A stretch of DNA of 8,717 bases from Negativicoccus succinicivorans (GTDB taxonomy: Bacteria > Bacillota > Negativicutes > Veillonellales > Negativicoccaceae): NCBI RefSeq assembly GCF_018373335.1, contig NZ_JAHAHH010000056.1, positions 1 through 8,717 on the forward strand. Direction: 5' to 3'. Position 1 is the first letter of the stretch. The number at the start of each line of letters is the position of its first letter. The notes beneath the pieces are model-generated. The model did no database searches and was not told where the DNA came from. It saw only the letters and a program-made list of their open reading frames with translations. Of the stretch, positions 6,779-8,717 are shown piece by piece. The translations under genes were made by a program, and so were the position numbers.

Positions 6779-7881
6779 GGCGCTCCCTCCACTTCTTTTT
6801 CCACGGCCGCCAAACGCGGCAGAAGTTCCGTCAAATCACGCGGCACACGCAAACGGATATGGCGTTTACCGATGCCGTCAAAATCTTCGCCGCGTTCGGT
6901 GATAATGCCGTGCCGCAGCATCACGTCAAACAAATTAAGATCGCGCTCCGTATATAAAAGCACAATCGGCACCGTATCTCCGGTAACGGATGCCTGCAAT
7001 ACGGAAAGCACCTCCAGCACTCGCGCTTTATTCGCCGCGATCTGCGTTCTGGAGCGCGCGATGTGTTCGCGGTCACGTAAGGCGATCGGCGTCAAACGGG
7101 CGGCGGTTTCGGTGACGACCATTTCCGCCGGCAATTTCTGCATGATCGGCATAAATGCTTGCGGCAATACCGCGTAACCAGTCCGCAGGCCGGCCAATCC
7201 GAACCCTTTCGAAAGCGTTTTGACGACGATCACATTCGGATACTTATTAACCAAGGCGACCGCCGAATTTTCCAGCGGCATAAAATCGCCGTACGCTTCA
7301 TCGACGATCACCATCGTGTCCTGCGCCGCCGCTTTTTGCGCCAGCTGCTCGATGTCCGCCAGCGGAATCATTTGACCGGTCGGGTTATTCGGATTATCCA
7401 AATACACGAGCGTATGCTCCGGACGCAGCGCTTCGATAAAACGCGCGACGGAAAAACGGAACTGCTCTTCTTCCCGCAACGCGACGACGGTGAGTTGCGC
7501 GCCCATCGCGCGCATATCGGTAGTCGCGGAAGAAAACGTCGGTTCACCGACGAGAACATGCGTTCCCTCATCGATAAAGAGTCGGTTCAGATCGATCAGC
7601 ATGCCCATCGATCCCGTGTGGATCGCAAGTTGTTCCGGCGCAATTTTCGCCGCCGGCGCGAGGTATTCGCAAATCGCCGCGCGCAGTTCACGGTACGGAT
7701 AGCTCGGATACGGCGAGATGCCGCTGAATGTCTCCCGATACAATTCCTCCGTCAGTTGCGGCGTGTAGCCGAACGGATTGATCCCGAGCGAACAATCGAT
7801 CGCGTCATCGGGAATTGTGTCACCGTGCACGTAACTTTGCACCTTATAATCTGCCAAGCTGTGTCGAATTCTGTATTTCAT
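6763..7881 (-). CDS. HisC/CobD-like PLP-dependent aminotransferase-fold enzyme
   Basis: This 372-residue soluble enzyme of fold-type I (class I/II aminotransferase) is closest in look to histidinol-phosphate aminotransferase (HisC) and threonine-phosphate decarboxylase (CobD). Visible elements are the N-terminal IDCSLGINPFG (29-39), resembling the CobD 'D-S-x-INPxG' opening; YPSYPYRELR (58-67); a PLP-phosphate glycine loop, TGSMGM (89-94); DNPNNPTGQ (162-170); VDEAYGDF (193-200); and KTLSKGFGLAGLRTGY (221-236), whose Lys225 should form the Schiff base. HIRLRV (341-346) supplies the likely substrate-carboxylate arginine. Neither histidine nor cobalamin synthesis genes are in view, so neither specific activity can be assigned. 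The start has AGGAGG (7888-7893) six bases upstream, and a promoter lies at 7927-7955. It overlaps the YkvI-like transporter gene by 16 bases, suggesting that both act on the same metabolite. Confidence 0.85.
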   Translation of the reverse strand: MKYRIRHSLADYKVQSYVHGDTIPDDAIDCSLGINPFGYTPQLTEELYRETFSGISPYPSYPYRELRAAICEYLAPAAKIAPEQLAIHTGSMGMLIDLNRLFIDEGTHVLVGEPTFSSATTDMRAMGAQLTVVALREEEQFRFSVARFIEALRPEHTLVYLDNPNNPTGQMIPLADIEQLAQKAAAQDTMVIVDEAYGDFMPLENSAVALVNKYPNVIVVKTLSKGFGLAGLRTGYAVLPQAFMPIMQKLPAEMVVTETAARLTPIALRDREHIARSRTQIAANKARVLEVLSVLQASVTGDTVPIVLLYTERDLNLFDVMLRHGIITERGEDFDGIGKRHIRLRVPRDLTELLPRLAAVEKEVEGAPCSSR

Positions 7882-7926
7882 ACTGCCCCTCCTACCATGC
7901 TGCGACTTTGTCGATTAATTCTTATT

Positions 7927-7955
7927 ATTATAATATGATCCCCACTGTTACGCAA
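7927..7955 (-). promoter_or_regulatory. Sigma-70 promoter for the PLP enzyme-YkvI operon
   Basis: On the minus strand TTGCGT (7955-7950; four of six) and a perfect TATAAT (7932-7927) are 17 bases apart. Transcription would start near 7920, about 38 nt before the ATG at 7881. The promoter begins 12 bases beyond the ecfT stop codon, in a gap that shows no terminator. Confidence 0.75.
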
Positions 7956-7967
7956 TGCGCGATGTTT

Positions 7968-8651
7968 TCAGTAACTGTACGTCAAGCGCAGATACAGGCT
8001 GACCGCAACGCCCGCCGTCAGCAGCGCCATTACCAAGTAATCGCGACGTTGCGGCGTCACGGCGCGGGTAAAGCGCGTGGTGCCGGCACCGAAGCCGCGA
8101 AGCTCCAGCGAAAGCGCCATCGTTTCCGACCGCGCGAGCGATTTCAAAACGAGGGGTTGCACTACGCCGAGATACGCTTTGCTGCGGCGCAGATAGTGTC
8201 CGTTCTGCGGCACGCCGCGGCAAGCCTGCGCCTCGAGTACCGCTTTATTTTCCGCCAGAAAATCCGGCACGAAACGCAGCGCCGCCGTGAACATGAACGC
8301 GTATTCATAGGGGATGTGCAGCTGCGTCACGACCGCGGCCGTCAGATCCTGCAAGCGCGTCGTCGTCAACACCAAGAGGAAAACGCCCGCCAACGCCAAC
8401 ATCCGTAAACCCGCGACATACGCGGACTGCAACGTGCCGCCGCCAAGGTATTGAATGACGCCCAAAAGGATCGCGAAGAAAATAAATGCCAATAACGCTT
8501 TGCGATTTTGTTGCAACACGCCGGCGGCGATAAAAATGACGATTTCCGCGAGAAACAGCGCAAAGAGCGCCGGCGGACTTTGTAAAAACAAAACGGCGAG
8601 CGACACCGCAACAATCATGAAAATTTTTGTTAAAGGAACCAAGCGCGTCAT
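7968..8651 (-). CDS. ecfT: ECF transporter transmembrane component EcfT (CbiQ family)
   Basis: This 227-residue membrane protein is the scaffold subunit of an ECF importer. It links S components to the ATPase pair and transmits ATP-driven movement. Hydrophobic segments lie at about 9-23, 27-44, 52-68, 77-97 and 204-220. The cytoplasmic coupling region carries both family signatures, AQACRG (141-146) and ELRGFG (183-188), whose Arg residues fit grooves in the ATPases. LRFVPDF (125-131) is also typical. GGAGGTGC (complement of 8655-8662) gives a clear start at 8651. The ATG overlaps the stop of an upstream gene as ATGA. It could serve the S component at 36-755, but CbiQ-type cobalt or other dedicated use is not excluded. 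No terminator separates it from the PLP enzyme gene. Confidence 0.9.
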   Translation of the reverse strand: MTRLVPLTKIFMIVAVSLAVLFLQSPPALFALFLAEIVIFIAAGVLQQNRKALLAFIFFAILLGVIQYLGGGTLQSAYVAGLRMLALAGVFLLVLTTTRLQDLTAAVVTQLHIPYEYAFMFTAALRFVPDFLAENKAVLEAQACRGVPQNGHYLRRSKAYLGVVQPLVLKSLARSETMALSLELRGFGAGTTRFTRAVTPQRRDYLVMALLTAGVAVSLYLRLTYSY

Positions 8652-8717
8652 TTTGCACCTCCGTCATCGGTATGATGGGAAACGTCCCGCCCGTCGCGGT
8701 ACATGCTTGCTAAAAAT
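8648..8717 (-). CDS. 3' end of a gene cut by the window edge, possibly the ECF ATPase
   Basis: An open frame enters from the right edge and ends at TGA (complement of 8648-8650). It encodes 22 visible residues, ending FLASMYRDGRDVSH and then a hydrophilic HTDDGGAK. The stop overlaps the ecfT start as ATGA, and the ecfT ribosome binding site lies within it. Both are usual when an EcfA ATPase gene precedes ecfT, so that is the leading guess. The visible residues contain no diagnostic motif, and the assignment rests on context alone. Confidence 0.5.
   Translation of the reverse strand, partial: FLASMYRDGRDVSHHTDDGGAK

Noticed and set aside
7159..7938. 259-codon open frame on the + strand, with similar ones at 5726-6304 and 7815-8408
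   Set aside because: These are antisense to the PLP enzyme, YkvI-like and ecfT genes. Their products are full of Arg, His and Gln with no recognisable domain, as expected for the reverse of GC-skewed codons, and the sense genes are convincing.
8305..8667. 120-codon minus-strand frame overlapping the ecfT start
   Set aside because: It is in a different frame from ecfT, lacks membrane segments or known motifs, and ecfT has both coupling motifs and the better ribosome binding site.
1..8717. Mobile elements, CRISPR arrays, tRNA or rRNA genes
   Set aside because: I saw no direct-repeat arrays, transposase or integrase frames, attachment-site duplications or RNA gene signatures. Base and codon use look even across the genes.

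Overview
The window reads as an ordinary chromosomal segment of a moderately GC-rich, low-to-mid GC Firmicute. The likeliest home is the Negativicutes (Veillonella/Megasphaera/Dialister/Selenomonas-type). That placement is inference: it rests on the tight DUF1934-argS-pyrG order, strong GGAGG-type ribosome binding sites, ECF-type vitamin transport genes and a YkvI-family protein. No phage, insertion sequence, CRISPR array, tRNA or rRNA was seen.

Layout. Left edge (1-25): a terminator for a + strand gene lying outside the window. 36-755 (-) encodes an ECF transporter substrate-binding (S) component, and 997-1620 (+) a DedA-family membrane protein. These two diverge from a compact region (849-899) where two near-consensus sigma-70 promoters point away from each other and share their -35 bases. 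Two hairpin terminators (1773-1821) close the DedA unit. A + strand operon follows: a DUF1934/YwiB-like beta-barrel protein (1869-2297), argS (2297-3958, 1-nt overlap) and pyrG (3969-5573, 10-nt gap). Two hairpins (5577-5643) separate this operon from the convergent minus-strand block.

Minus-strand block (8717 down to 5654). From its upstream end it holds the last codons of a gene cut by the window edge (possibly an ECF ATPase), ecfT (7968-8651, overlapping that gene by ATGA), a HisC/CobD-like PLP enzyme (6763-7881) with its own good promoter, and a YkvI-like LeuT-fold membrane protein (5654-6778) whose start lies inside the end of the PLP-enzyme gene.

How they fit together. ArgS and PyrG are core translation and nucleotide enzymes. 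The S component at the left end could use the EcfT (and probable EcfA) module encoded about 7 kb away, as group II ECF systems do. The PLP enzyme and YkvI-like transporter are translationally coupled, which suggests a common, unknown amino-acid-type substrate. I found no clear new biological system. The points most worth checking are the overlapping divergent promoters, the structured leaders of the S component and DedA genes, and the PLP enzyme-YkvI pair.
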